From Roseateles sp. (lineage in GTDB: Bacteria > Pseudomonadota > Gammaproteobacteria > Burkholderiales > Burkholderiaceae_C), in contig NZ_JAFAGT010000107.1 of assembly GCF_019237615.1 (NCBI RefSeq), forward strand, positions 1 through 61,632: DNA of 61,632 bases. Reading direction: 5' to 3'. The stretch's first letter is position 1, and the number at the start of each line of letters is the position of its first letter. Under the pieces are notes generated by a model that had not been told where the DNA came from, did no database searches, and saw only the letters and a list, made by a program, of their open reading frames with translations. Below are positions 18,557 through 26,545 of the stretch, piece by piece. The position numbers and the translations under genes are program-made.

Positions 18557-18633
18557 ATGCGTTTGCAACGGGCAGCGTGACAAAGGCCGCGTTCGGCCCG
18601 GGCTGCGGTGCCGTCGCGTCGGGTCTGGACTTC

Positions 18634-18664
18634 TAAACTTTCCGGTCCCGCCACCGGTGGCGGG
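18634..18664 (+). promoter_or_regulatory. Possible FliA-like promoter and perfect hairpin before cheZ
   Basis: TAAACTTT at 18634-18641 matches the sigma-28 -35 box TAAAGTTT at seven of eight bases. Eleven bases later ACCGGTGG agrees with the -10 box GCCGATAA at only four of eight. Overlapping the -10 position is an 18-base perfect palindrome, CCCGCCACC/GGTGGCGGG (18647-18664), which could be an operator or a leader hairpin. The spacing is right for a flagellar promoter, but the weak -10 keeps this tentative. Confidence 0.3.
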
Positions 18665-18682
18665 CGTAGCCAGGGAGTTCAG

Positions 18683-19240
18683 ATGTCCGACGCCTCCATT
18701 CAAGCCATGATCCGGGCCGACGCGGCCAAGATCCTGCACAACGTCGTCGACGAGCTGCCCGATGCCCGCGAGCGCCTGGCCTATGTGCGCAGTATGACGG
18801 AGCAGGCGGCCACCAAGGTGCTCAACCTTGTCGAGGCGGCGCAGGCGGACGCCGAGGCCGTGCGCAAGAAGGGCCGCGAGCTGTCCGACGCGCTGAACCG
18901 CCTGGCCCTGTCCTCCAACATCAGCCAGGAGCGCGCCCGTGCGCTGATGAAACTGTGCGCGGCCTATGCGGCCGACGCCGCCAGCTTCGCGTCGCGCGAG
19001 AAGTCGCTGCACACCGAGATCATGATGTCGCAGGACTTCCAGGATCTCTCCGGCCAGGTCATCAACAAGGTCAGCCGGATGCTGGAGCGTGCGGAGCCGC
19101 CGCTCAAGGACCTGATCGACTCCCTGCCGCCGCCGCCCGCCGTGGACAGCACGACCATGGAGCTCGGCGGCGTGCAGACGCCCGACAAGGCCCTCAAGCA
19201 GGACGACGTGGACGACCTGCTCGCCTCGCTGGGCTTCTAG
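18683..19240 (+). CDS. cheZ: Protein phosphatase CheZ
   Basis: 185 residues from ATG 18683 (AGGGAG upstream). CheZ dephosphorylates CheY-P and so ends the motor-switching signal. The catalytic helix EIMMSQDFQDLSGQVINK keeps the Asp and Gln needed for catalysis, and the C-terminus QDDVDDLLASLGF is the CheY-binding helix. The long amphipathic helices fit the four-helix-bundle dimer. No other che or flagellar gene lies nearby (one chemoreceptor is 7 kb away), which is unusual since cheZ normally sits with cheY. Its stop overlaps the stop of mtfA tail to tail. Confidence 0.95.
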   Translation: MSDASIQAMIRADAAKILHNVVDELPDARERLAYVRSMTEQAATKVLNLVEAAQADAEAVRKKGRELSDALNRLALSSNISQERARALMKLCAAYAADAASFASREKSLHTEIMMSQDFQDLSGQVINKVSRMLERAEPPLKDLIDSLPPPPAVDSTTMELGGVQTPDKALKQDDVDDLLASLGF

Positions 19241-20058
19241 GCCCAGGACGCCGGATCCAGCCGGTAGTAGCCCCTGAGCTCCGCATACAGTGACGGGTGG
19301 CCCGCGGCCAGCTCGATGGGCCGCTCGAAGAACAGCTCGCTGATCACCGCGAAGAACTCCGCCGGGTCGGTGGCCGCGTAGGCATCGATGAGCCCCGGCT
19401 TGCCGCGTGCCAGCCGCCAGTGCAGCGCGTCGAATTCGTTCTGCATCACAGCCGACCAGCGCCGGTAGGCCTCGGCCGTCGGCAGCGCTGGCGCACCGTT
19501 GGCCGGGCCGCCAGCCTGGTCCAGCTGGTGGGCGAACTCGTGGATGACGACGTTGTGGCCGTTGCCCGGCGTGGCCGCGCCGCGCTTCACCTCGTCCCAG
19601 GCCAGCAGCACCTGGCCCTGGCTCCAGCTTTCGCCAGCCAGCACGCGGCGCTGCTCGGACAGCACGCCGCCGGATGCCGTCACCGGCCGGTCGACGACGA
19701 AGGCGCTGGGATAGACCAGCACCTGGCGCAGCTCCGGGTAGATGCCGCGCGCCGCACCCAGCAGTGGCAGGCAGGCCAGCGCCGCGATGGTCACGCGGAC
19801 CTCGTCAGTCACGCGCAGGCCGCGGCAGCCGAGGATGGGCTTCTCGGCCAGGAAGACCTGCATCAGCCCCTTGAGCCGCAGTTGCTGGCGTGCCGGCAAC
19901 CGGGCTACCAGCGGCACATGGCGGCGCAGCAGGCGGCGCCAGGCAGCCGGGAAGGGGCGGTTCGCGATGCGCTCGCGGCGCCGCCTCACCCACAGGGGCC
20001 ACAGCGCGATGCCGGCAGCGGCCAGCAGGACCAGGCAGAAGCAGATGAACAAGGCCAT
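19237..20058 (-). CDS. mtfA: Zinc-dependent peptidase MtfA (M90 family)
   Basis: 273 residues from ATG 20058. An N-terminal membrane span (ALFICFCLVLLAAAGIALWP) precedes the peptidase domain with HEFAHQLD, the zinc-binding HExxH, and downstream EFFAVISELFFE supplying the third ligand. In E. coli MtfA binds the glucose-PTS repressor Mlc and cleaves peptides; E. coli MtfA lacks such an N-terminal span, so anchoring may be a betaproteobacterial variant. Frame upstream of 20058 overlaps the MFS gene and was discarded. Convergent with cheZ, with a shared CTAG containing both stops. Confidence 0.92.
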   Translation of the reverse strand: MALFICFCLVLLAAAGIALWPLWVRRRRERIANRPFPAAWRRLLRRHVPLVARLPARQQLRLKGLMQVFLAEKPILGCRGLRVTDEVRVTIAALACLPLLGAARGIYPELRQVLVYPSAFVVDRPVTASGGVLSEQRRVLAGESWSQGQVLLAWDEVKRGAATPGNGHNVVIHEFAHQLDQAGGPANGAPALPTAEAYRRWSAVMQNEFDALHWRLARGKPGLIDAYAATDPAEFFAVISELFFERPIELAAGHPSLYAELRGYYRLDPASWA

Positions 20059-20127
20059 GCCCGGCAACTGGGTCCGGTCGCGCGGTTTGCAAGCCGCGGC
20101 GAAACCCGCAGCTGGTACAACCCGGCC

Positions 20128-21300
20128 ATGCCCAAGTCGCCTCCTCCCCAGTTGCTGGCCTGGCAGGTGCTGCTGGGCGGCATCTGCGCGCTGGTGTTGA
20201 CCATAGGTCTGGCACGCTTCGCCTACACGCCGCTGCTGCCGCAGATGCAGGCCCAGGCGGGCCTGGGTCTGGCTGATGGCGGCCTGCTGGCGGCCATCAA
20301 CTACGCCGGCTACATGAGCGGCGCGTTGCTGGCAGCCTGGATCGAGAGCCCGCTCTGGCGCCAGCGCCTGTACAGCTGGGGGCTGCCGCTGGCCCTGCTG
20401 GTCACGGCGCTGATGGGCTGGAGCTCGTCCTTCGGTGCGTGGGCCGTGTCGCGCTATGTCGGCGGCCTGTGCGGCGCCGCCGGCATGCTGCTGGGCTCCG
20501 GCCTCGTGCAGGGCTGGCTGATGCGCGCCGGGCACCGGCCCGAACTGGGCATCTACTTCATAGGCCTGGGCCTGGGCATCGTAGTGTCGGCCCTGGGCGC
20601 GATGGGCATGACGCGGTTGCAACTGGGCTGGGCCGCGCAATGGCAGGGCTTTGCGCTGCTGGGCCTGGCCTTCCTGATCCCGGCCTGGCGGTGGCGTCCG
20701 CCGGTGCCGCCGCCGCCCGCGAAGGCGGCGGCCGGCGCGAGCCCGAGCCGGCGCTGGATGGCGCTGATGGTGGCGGCCTATTTCTGTGCTGGCTGGGGCT
20801 TCGTCATCAACGCGACCTTCACCGTCGCCATTGTCGAGAAGCAGCCACTGCTGGCCGGCCAGGGGCCCTGGGCCTGGCTGCTCGTGGGCCTGGCGGCCAC
20901 GCCGGCGGTGTTCGTCTGGGACCGCATCGCGCGGCGCACCGGCGATGTCGGCGCGCTGCTGATCGCCTTCGGCGCACAGATCGTGGGCGTGCTGCTGCCG
21001 GCGCTGGCCGGAGGGCTGGCCGCCGCGCTGGCGGGCGCGCTGCTGTACGGCGCGACCTTCATCGGCATCGTCAGCCTGACGCTGGCCCTCGTGGGGCGGC
21101 GCTCGCCCGCCAACCCCGGGAAGGCGATGGCGCGGCTGACGCTGAGCTATGGCGTGGCCCAGATCAGCGCGCCGGCGCTGACCGGCCGCATGGTGGAGGC
21201 CAGCGGCAGCTTCGACGCCGCGCTGTGGCTGACGGCGGCCGTGCTGGCGGCGGGCATGGGCTGCCTGATCGCGGTGCTGCGGGAGCCGCGCGGGTCCTGA
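20128..21300 (+). CDS. YbfB/YjiJ family MFS transporter
   Basis: 390 residues with about 12 membrane spans and the opening IGLARFAYTPLLPQMQ typical of the YbfB/YjiJ family. The substrate is unknown for the whole family. A cytosolic loop rich in Pro and Ala (around 194-210) separates the two six-helix halves. It starts 69 bases from mtfA on the opposite strand, so a divergent promoter should lie at 20059-20127. No partner gene suggests a substrate. Confidence 0.9.
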   Translation: MPKSPPPQLLAWQVLLGGICALVLTIGLARFAYTPLLPQMQAQAGLGLADGGLLAAINYAGYMSGALLAAWIESPLWRQRLYSWGLPLALLVTALMGWSSSFGAWAVSRYVGGLCGAAGMLLGSGLVQGWLMRAGHRPELGIYFIGLGLGIVVSALGAMGMTRLQLGWAAQWQGFALLGLAFLIPAWRWRPPVPPPPAKAAAGASPSRRWMALMVAAYFCAGWGFVINATFTVAIVEKQPLLAGQGPWAWLLVGLAATPAVFVWDRIARRTGDVGALLIAFGAQIVGVLLPALAGGLAAALAGALLYGATFIGIVSLTLALVGRRSPANPGKAMARLTLSYGVAQISAPALTGRMVEASGSFDAALWLTAAVLAAGMGCLIAVLREPRGS

Positions 21301-21418
21301 GCCGCGGGGCGTACACAGTCCACCACGAAGTAACTCTGTGTGATCCGGTCATCCGGCAGGGCGGATGAACGGTTAAAGGCGGGTGGCCGTGCCTCTTTCC
21401 GCGGCCTGGAGTTGCCTC

Positions 21419-21592
21419 ATGAAACGACTGGCTCTGGCCCTTGCGCTGATCACCTCAGCAGCTCTGCTGTCGGGCTGCATCATCGTGCCACCCCGCCATG
21501 GCGGCTACTACCATGATGGCTATCGCTCCTACCAGGGCGATGGCCGCTATCAAGGCGGGCCTTATTACGGTCAACCGGAGTGGCGGCGATGA
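21419..21592 (+). CDS. Tiny Tyr/Gly-rich lipoprotein
   Basis: 57 residues: a lipoprotein signal with lipobox LLSGC, then a short tail rich in Tyr, Gly and Arg (GGYYHDGYRSYQGDGRYQGG). No known domain. The stop overlaps the start of the next lipoprotein gene (ATGA), so the two are coupled. Both have an IIVP/VMVP motif after the lipid-modified Cys, which suggests that they arose from a common type of surface or periplasmic lipoprotein. Confidence 0.75.
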   Translation: MKRLALALALITSAALLSGCIIVPPRHGGYYHDGYRSYQGDGRYQGGPYYGQPEWRR

Positions 21593-21930
21593 GCCGCGCC
21601 GCCCTGACCCTGGCGCTGGCGTCGGCGGCCCTGCTGTCGGCCTGCGTGATGGTGCCCGCCCAGCGGGTGGGCTATTACGGCGGCTATGCCGATGGCTCCG
21701 ACGTCGTCGTGGACGTGCCGCCGCCGGCACCCTATGCCGAGGTCGTGCCCGTCGCACCCTATCCGGGCGCGATCTGGATCGGCGGCTACTGGGGCTGGCG
21801 TGGCGGCCGCCACCAATGGGTGCCGGGCTACTACGAGCGCCCGCGTCCCGGCTACCGCTACGAGCCTAACCGCTGGGAGAACAGTGGTGGGCGCTGGCAC
21901 CTGCGCATCGGTGGCTGGTTCCGCCTGTGA
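21589..21930 (+). CDS. YXWGXW repeat lipoprotein
   Basis: 113 residues from ATG 21589. Lipobox LLSAC is followed by a Pro/Tyr-rich linker and a Trp-rich C-terminus with repeats of the YXWGXW type (IWIGGYWGWRGGRHQWVPGY, then GRWHLRIGGWF). This family is common in proteobacteria and has no proven role; an envelope location follows from the lipobox. It ends immediately before the convergent thiolase gene, whose stop lies at the very next base. Confidence 0.85.
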   Translation: MSRAALTLALASAALLSACVMVPAQRVGYYGGYADGSDVVVDVPPPAPYAEVVPVAPYPGAIWIGGYWGWRGGRHQWVPGYYERPRPGYRYEPNRWENSGGRWHLRIGGWFRL

Positions 21931-23136
21931 TCAGACCCGCTCGATGACGGTGGCGATGCCCATGCCGCCGCCCACGCACAGCGTCACAGCGCCGGTCTGA
22001 AGGTCGCGCCGCTCCAGTTCGTCGAGCAGGGTGCCCAGCAGCATCGCGCCGGTCGCCCCCAGCGGGTGACCCAGCGCGATGGCGCCGCCGTTCACGTTGA
22101 TGCGCTCCGGGTCCAGCCCGAGGTCGCGCGCCGTCTTCAGCGGCACGGCGGCAAAAGCCTCGTTGATCTCCCACAGGTCGATGTCACCCGGCCGCATGCC
22201 GGCCTGTTGCAGCGCCTTCCGGCAGGCCGGCGTCGTGCCGGTCAGCATGATCGTGGGCTCGCTGCCAGTCACGGCCGCGGCGCGGATGCGGGCGCGGGGC
22301 CTGAGGCCGGCCGCGTCACCGCCTGCCTTGGATCCCACCAGCACCAGTGCCGCGCCGTCGACGATGCCGGATGAATTGCCGGCGTGGTGGCGGTGCGCGA
22401 TGGCGTCCACCTGCGGATACTTGCGCAGCGCCGCCGCGTCGAACTTCTCGCCCAGCTTGACGAAGCTCGGGTTCAGCGTGGCCAGCGTGTCGGCGGTGGT
22501 CTGCGGGCGTATGGTTTCGTCCTCGGCCAGCAGCAGCTTGCCGGCACCGTCGCGCACCGGCACCAGGGCGCGGCCGAAGTGGCCGGCCGCGCGCGCCGCG
22601 GCGGCGCGCTGGTGCGAACGGGCCGCATAGGCATCGAGCGCCTCGCGCGAGAAGTCCTCCAGCGTCGCGATCAGGTCGGCGCCTATGCCCTGGGGCACGA
22701 AGCCTATGGCGTCGACGACGCGCGCGTCCAGCAGCCAGGCGCCGCCGTCGCTGCCCATGGGCACGCGGCTCATGCTCTCCACGCCGCCGGCGACGACCAG
22801 CCGCTCGAAGCCGCTCGCCACCTTGGCCGCGGCGAGGTTGACGCTTTCCAGCCCCGAAGCGCAGAAGCGCGACTGCGTGACGCCGGCGACCGACTCGGCC
22901 CAGCCGGCGTCCAGCACGGCGATGCGGGCGATGTCGCCGCCCTGCTCGGCGATAGGCGTCACGCAGCCAAGCACGACGTCGTCGACGAGGCGCGTGTCCA
23001 GTTGCGTGCGCTCGCGCAGCGCCTGCAGCAGCGTGCGCACCAGCCAGATCGGCGTGGCCGTGTGCAGCGAGCCCTCGGGCTTGCCCTTGCCACGCGGTGT
23101 GCGGCAATGGTCGTAGAGATAGGCGTCGAAGCTCAC
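21931..23136 (-). CDS. Acetyl-CoA C-acyltransferase (thiolase)
   Basis: 401 residues. The acyl-accepting Cys92 is in QSRFCASGLESV; the second half carries GGAIALGHPLGATGA and the deprotonating Cys in LCVGGGMG. Thiolases either cleave 3-ketoacyl-CoA in beta-oxidation or join two acetyl-CoA. The order with a wax ester synthase gene (ATGA overlap, thiolase second) suggests a lipid-storage or fatty acid setting. Direction of the reaction cannot be read from sequence; the FadI/FadA-like degradative class seems likely. Confidence 0.92.
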   Translation of the reverse strand: MSFDAYLYDHCRTPRGKGKPEGSLHTATPIWLVRTLLQALRERTQLDTRLVDDVVLGCVTPIAEQGGDIARIAVLDAGWAESVAGVTQSRFCASGLESVNLAAAKVASGFERLVVAGGVESMSRVPMGSDGGAWLLDARVVDAIGFVPQGIGADLIATLEDFSREALDAYAARSHQRAAAARAAGHFGRALVPVRDGAGKLLLAEDETIRPQTTADTLATLNPSFVKLGEKFDAAALRKYPQVDAIAHRHHAGNSSGIVDGAALVLVGSKAGGDAAGLRPRARIRAAAVTGSEPTIMLTGTTPACRKALQQAGMRPGDIDLWEINEAFAAVPLKTARDLGLDPERINVNGGAIALGHPLGATGAMLLGTLLDELERRDLQTGAVTLCVGGGMGIATVIERV

Positions 23137-24599
23137 GGTTGCCCCCTTTGCGCCGCGCGCTGTCCCGCCGGGCGGGAGCGAGTTCGCGCGGGGCGGTCCG
23201 GCGCCGTGCTCGCGGCGATGCCCACGGCCTCCTCCAGCGCCGCGACCTCCTCCTCCACGTAGGCGGCCAGTCGGCCCAGGTGGGGCAGGGCGTCTGTGGC
23301 GATCAGGCCGAAGTGGAGCGTGCCCGCGTAGCTGAACAGCGTGATGTTGAGCAGGTGCGTGGCCGGCAGCGTCGAGACCGGGTGCATCTCCAGCAGCGGC
23401 GCGCCCTTCAGGTAGAGGCGCTCGGCCGGCCCGGGCACGTTGGACACCAGCGTGTTTCCCATGGGCGTGACGACGTCAGCCAGCTTGAGCATGCCGGCGA
23501 TCTGGCCCAGCAGGCCCGTGAGGATGGTGTAGGTCTCGACGGCCTCGGGCGCGACGGCGTCGATCATGCTGCGCACATTGCGCAGCGAGTAGCCGACGTT
23601 GCGCAGTCGCACATAGGCGTCGTCGGTGGGCGGCGACAGGTCGACGAGGATGATGCCAATCTTGTTGCCGCCACCTTTCTCGCCTTCGCGACGCAGGTTC
23701 ACCGGCATCTGGATGGTGATGGGCCGGTCCAGCGCTATGCCCTCGTCGGCCAGGTAGCGGTGCATGGCGCCGTCCAGGCAGGTCAGCGCGACGTGGTTGA
23801 GCGTCGCTCGGGACTGCTTGCGGATGGCGTCGATGCGGGCCATGGGCACGGCCGCCGTCGCGAACTGGCGACCCGGCGTGGCGTTGCCGGTGAAGGGCGT
23901 GTCGCCGCTGGCCATGAAGGGCAGCGCAATGGCGTTCTTGGTCAGCCGGACCGCCTCCAGCGCCAGCATGGCTGTGAGTCGGCCGATGCCTACGGCGCGC
24001 TTGCTGTTGGCGGTCAGTTGCTTCCAGACGGTGCCGGCGATGGCCTGGTCCAGGCGCTTGCTGCGGCCATCGCCGCGGCGGGTATGGGCCAGGGTCCAGA
24101 CCGGCGTGACGGTCGGGTCGCCCGGCGTCGTGCGCAGCGACTCCACGCCCCAGCGCGTCATCGTGATGCCGTCCGCCACCGCGTGGTGCATCTTGTAGTA
24201 GACGGCGAACTGCCGGTCCCAGAGGCCGGCGATGACGTGCACCTCCCACAGCGGCCGGCTGCGGTCCAGTACCGGCTCGTGGAGGCGGGCCGCCAGCGCG
24301 TAGAGGGCCGCGCGGTCGTTGGTGCCGCGTTCGAGCCTGTGGAAGAAGACGTGTTGCTTCAGGTCCACGCTCTCTGCCGCTCCCCAACTCGGCATCAGCG
24401 CCGGCGACACGAAGTGAATGACCTGGTCGAAGGGCGGCTGAACGTCGGTGTGCGTCAGGAACTCCTCGTAGAGCTGCCTGGCGAAACCCGCCTTGCCCCC
24501 CTTGGGAATCTGATGGATGTGCAGCCCGGCCACATGCTTTGGGGAGGCCTCGCTCTCGGCAATGAAGAAGGCGAGGTCGAGCAGGGAGAGGCGGGTCAT
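23133..24599 (-). CDS. Wax ester synthase/diacylglycerol acyltransferase (WS/DGAT)
   Basis: 488 residues of the bifunctional WS/DGAT family, which esterifies acyl-CoA to long-chain alcohols or diacylglycerol. The catalytic HHxxxDG is present as MHHAVADGIT near residue 139, with the family N-terminus LSLLDLAFFIAESEASP and the C-terminal NVPGPAERLYLKGAPLLEMH. It is the first gene of a two-gene operon with the thiolase. Start ATG 24599; an in-frame ATG at 24611 is possible. Implies capacity for neutral-lipid storage. Confidence 0.92.
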   Translation of the reverse strand: MTRLSLLDLAFFIAESEASPKHVAGLHIHQIPKGGKAGFARQLYEEFLTHTDVQPPFDQVIHFVSPALMPSWGAAESVDLKQHVFFHRLERGTNDRAALYALAARLHEPVLDRSRPLWEVHVIAGLWDRQFAVYYKMHHAVADGITMTRWGVESLRTTPGDPTVTPVWTLAHTRRGDGRSKRLDQAIAGTVWKQLTANSKRAVGIGRLTAMLALEAVRLTKNAIALPFMASGDTPFTGNATPGRQFATAAVPMARIDAIRKQSRATLNHVALTCLDGAMHRYLADEGIALDRPITIQMPVNLRREGEKGGGNKIGIILVDLSPPTDDAYVRLRNVGYSLRNVRSMIDAVAPEAVETYTILTGLLGQIAGMLKLADVVTPMGNTLVSNVPGPAERLYLKGAPLLEMHPVSTLPATHLLNITLFSYAGTLHFGLIATDALPHLGRLAAYVEEEVAALEEAVGIAASTAPDRPARTRSRPAGQRAAQRGQP

Positions 24600-24644
24600 G
24601 GCACCCAGCATAGGCGGGCGCCCGGGACGGTCAAACCAGGGGAA

Positions 24645-25598
24645 TCACGCGTCGCCGCTGCTGGCCGCGCGCCTGCCGCTGCGGCGCTCCTTGTCCGCCA
24701 GCCGGTCGGCCTCCGCTTCTTCCGCCTTGCGCGCCTCCTCGGCGGCGGCGGCCCGGCGCCAGGCCGCCATCTCCTCGGGCGTCTCCAGCGTGATGCGGCC
24801 GAGCAGTCCCTGGCGGTAGTCGATCAGCAGCGCCTCGGCGGCCTTGTGCATCTGCACGCCGCCGCCGCGCACCTTGGCGCCACGCTTGACGCCGATGGCC
24901 TCCAGCACGGCCTCGTCGGCGCCCAGTTCCGCCAGGCCGAAGCGCTCCCGCAGCCGCTCGGGGTAGCGGCGCTTGAGCACGGCGATCAGTTCCAGGGCCA
25001 CCTCCTCCTCGTCGAAGGCGTTGCGGCCGATCGCACCGCTGGCCGCGAGGTGGTAGCCACTCTGCTCGATGGCGATGCGCGGCCACAGCATGCCGGGCGT
25101 GTCGAACAGGTAGAAGCCGTTCTCCAGCACGATCTTCTGCTCGGTCTTGGTGATGCCGGGCTCGTCGCCGGTCTTGGCCGCGCGCTTGCCGACCAGGGTG
25201 TTGATCAGCGTGCTCTTCCCCACATTGGGGATGCCGCAGATCAGCACGCGCAGCGGCTTGTGCAGATCGCCGCGCCCCGGCGCCAGCTCGCGGCACGCCT
25301 TGGCCAGCGCGCGGGCGGGCGACTTGTCGCCGGCGTCCAGCGCGATGGCGCGCGTGTGTGGCTGGGCGTTGTAGAAGTCCAGCCAGTCGGTCGTGGCGGC
25401 CGGGTCGGCCAGGTCCTGCTTGTTCAGCACCTTCAGCGACGGGCGGCCGGTGGTCAGCGCGGCCAGCAGCGGGTTGCTGCTGGAGCCGGGCAACCGGGCG
25501 TCGAGCAACTCGATGACCACGTCCAGCCCCGCCTTCACGCGATCCTTGATCGCCTGGCGGGTGGAGTTCATGTGGCCGGGGAACCAGTTGATGGGCAT
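24645..25598 (-). CDS. ylqF: Ribosome biogenesis GTPase YlqF/RbgA
   Basis: 317 residues. This is a circularly permuted GTPase: the G4 motif NKQD comes first, then G1 GIPNVGKST, the G2-region EPGITK and G3 DTPGML. The opening INWFPGHMNSTRQAIKDRV is diagnostic. Members assist late 50S assembly. The C-terminal tail (about 280-317) is highly charged and Ala/Glu/Arg-rich, longer than the Bacillus protein. ATG 25598 chosen by the conserved start; the frame upstream to 25679 lacks conservation. Confidence 0.93.
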   Translation of the reverse strand: MPINWFPGHMNSTRQAIKDRVKAGLDVVIELLDARLPGSSSNPLLAALTTGRPSLKVLNKQDLADPAATTDWLDFYNAQPHTRAIALDAGDKSPARALAKACRELAPGRGDLHKPLRVLICGIPNVGKSTLINTLVGKRAAKTGDEPGITKTEQKIVLENGFYLFDTPGMLWPRIAIEQSGYHLAASGAIGRNAFDEEEVALELIAVLKRRYPERLRERFGLAELGADEAVLEAIGVKRGAKVRGGGVQMHKAAEALLIDYRQGLLGRITLETPEEMAAWRRAAAAEEARKAEEAEADRLADKERRSGRRAASSGDA

Positions 25599-25705
25599 GC
25601 GCTGACGAGTTTGGGGGCTTGCAAAAAGCGCATTGTCGGGCTTACATCCCGTTGCTGCGGTCCCAGCCATCGCCCCCAAGAATTCGGGCTCTTGTTGAGG
25701 TGAGC

Positions 25706-26107
25706 ATGAGATTTGAAGGAGTGCTGAGCGCCTGGAACCATGACGCTGGTTATGGCGCCATCCGGCCTTCCGGCGGCGGCGAGGAAGTCTTCGTCGGCCT
25801 GACCGCCTTCCCGACGGACGGCGAGGGTCCGCGGCTGGACGAGAGGCTCAGTTTCGAAATTGTGACGGGACGTGACGGCCGCAAGCAGGCCGTCCATCTG
25901 CGCCGCCTGTCGCGCACTCATTTCGGTCCCGCCCTGCGGGAGGCGGCCGGCGGAGCCCGCATCCGCGCCCGCCAGGCGCAAAGAAAACGGCGCCTGGGCC
26001 TGATGGCCGGAGGCGCCGTGGTGGCGGTGATGCTGCTGGTTCTGGGTGGAGTGCGCTGGTGGCACCATCCGATGAGCAAGGACGTGCCGCCGGTGTTGCG
26101 GCGGTAG
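25706..26107 (+). CDS. Cold-shock domain protein with C-terminal membrane anchor
   Basis: 133 residues from ATG 25706 (GAGGTGAG upstream). Residues 1-68 form a cold-shock nucleic-acid-binding domain (GVLSAWNHDAGYGAIRPSGG, EEVFVGLTAF) in which the usual RNP-1 aromatics are partly changed (GYGAIRP instead of GYGFI). A basic linker (RIRARQAQRKRRLG) leads to one membrane span (LMAGGAVVAVMLLVLGGVRW). It may be a shortened CSD-DUF1294 protein. It would place an RNA-binding domain at the inner membrane; the ligand is unknown. Confidence 0.8.
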   Translation: MRFEGVLSAWNHDAGYGAIRPSGGGEEVFVGLTAFPTDGEGPRLDERLSFEIVTGRDGRKQAVHLRRLSRTHFGPALREAAGGARIRARQAQRKRRLGLMAGGAVVAVMLLVLGGVRWWHHPMSKDVPPVLRR

Positions 26108-26198
26108 GCTGCGGTCCCTGTTCATGCCATCCGGCAGGCATGCCGCATGGCCTTGGACAGGCGTCGAACAGCGCGCAGGCGCTGTGCTCGGCCCAGCC

Positions 26199-26516
26199 TC
26201 AGTCCTCGTTCTTGAAGACGAGCTTGACTTCGTGGCTGGCCTTCTCGCCCGGCTCGAACTTCCACTCCATCAGCGCCGCCTTCACTGCGCGGTCGAAGAC
26301 GCGCTTGGGCTCGGCCTCGAGGATCTCGACGTCGCTGACCTTGCCATCGGCCTCGATGACCAGCTTGGCCTTGACGACGCCGGTGGAGATGCCCTTCTTG
26401 GCGGCCTCGGCCGGGAAGTCGGGCGGCACCTTCTTGACGATCTTGGGCGTGGCCTGGGCGGCCAGGGCCAGCATCAGGCCGGCGGCGAGGACGGTGACGG
26501 AACGCAGGAGTGACAT
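26199..26516 (-). CDS. TonB C-terminal domain protein
   Basis: 105 residues: a signal or anchor helix (LLRSVTVLAAGLMLALAAQA), then a TonB C-terminal fold (PPDFPAEAAKKGISTGVVKA, KVSDVEILEAEP, FDRAVKAALMEWKFEP). The long Pro-rich spacer and ExbB-contacting helix of true TonB are absent, so it may not energise receptors by itself. The gene lies 30 bases after the upstream chemoreceptor gene (same strand) and may be co-transcribed. No exbB/exbD is nearby. Convergent with the cold-shock-domain gene. Confidence 0.82.
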   Translation of the reverse strand: MSLLRSVTVLAAGLMLALAAQATPKIVKKVPPDFPAEAAKKGISTGVVKAKLVIEADGKVSDVEILEAEPKRVFDRAVKAALMEWKFEPGEKASHEVKLVFKNED

Positions 26517-26545
26517 GGCGAACCTCGGCGGGTGAAGGATTGGGG

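Noticed and set aside
23097-25703. Plus-strand open frame of about 868 codons opposite WS/DGAT and ylqF
   Set aside because: Shadow of minus-strand genes with intact catalytic motifs.
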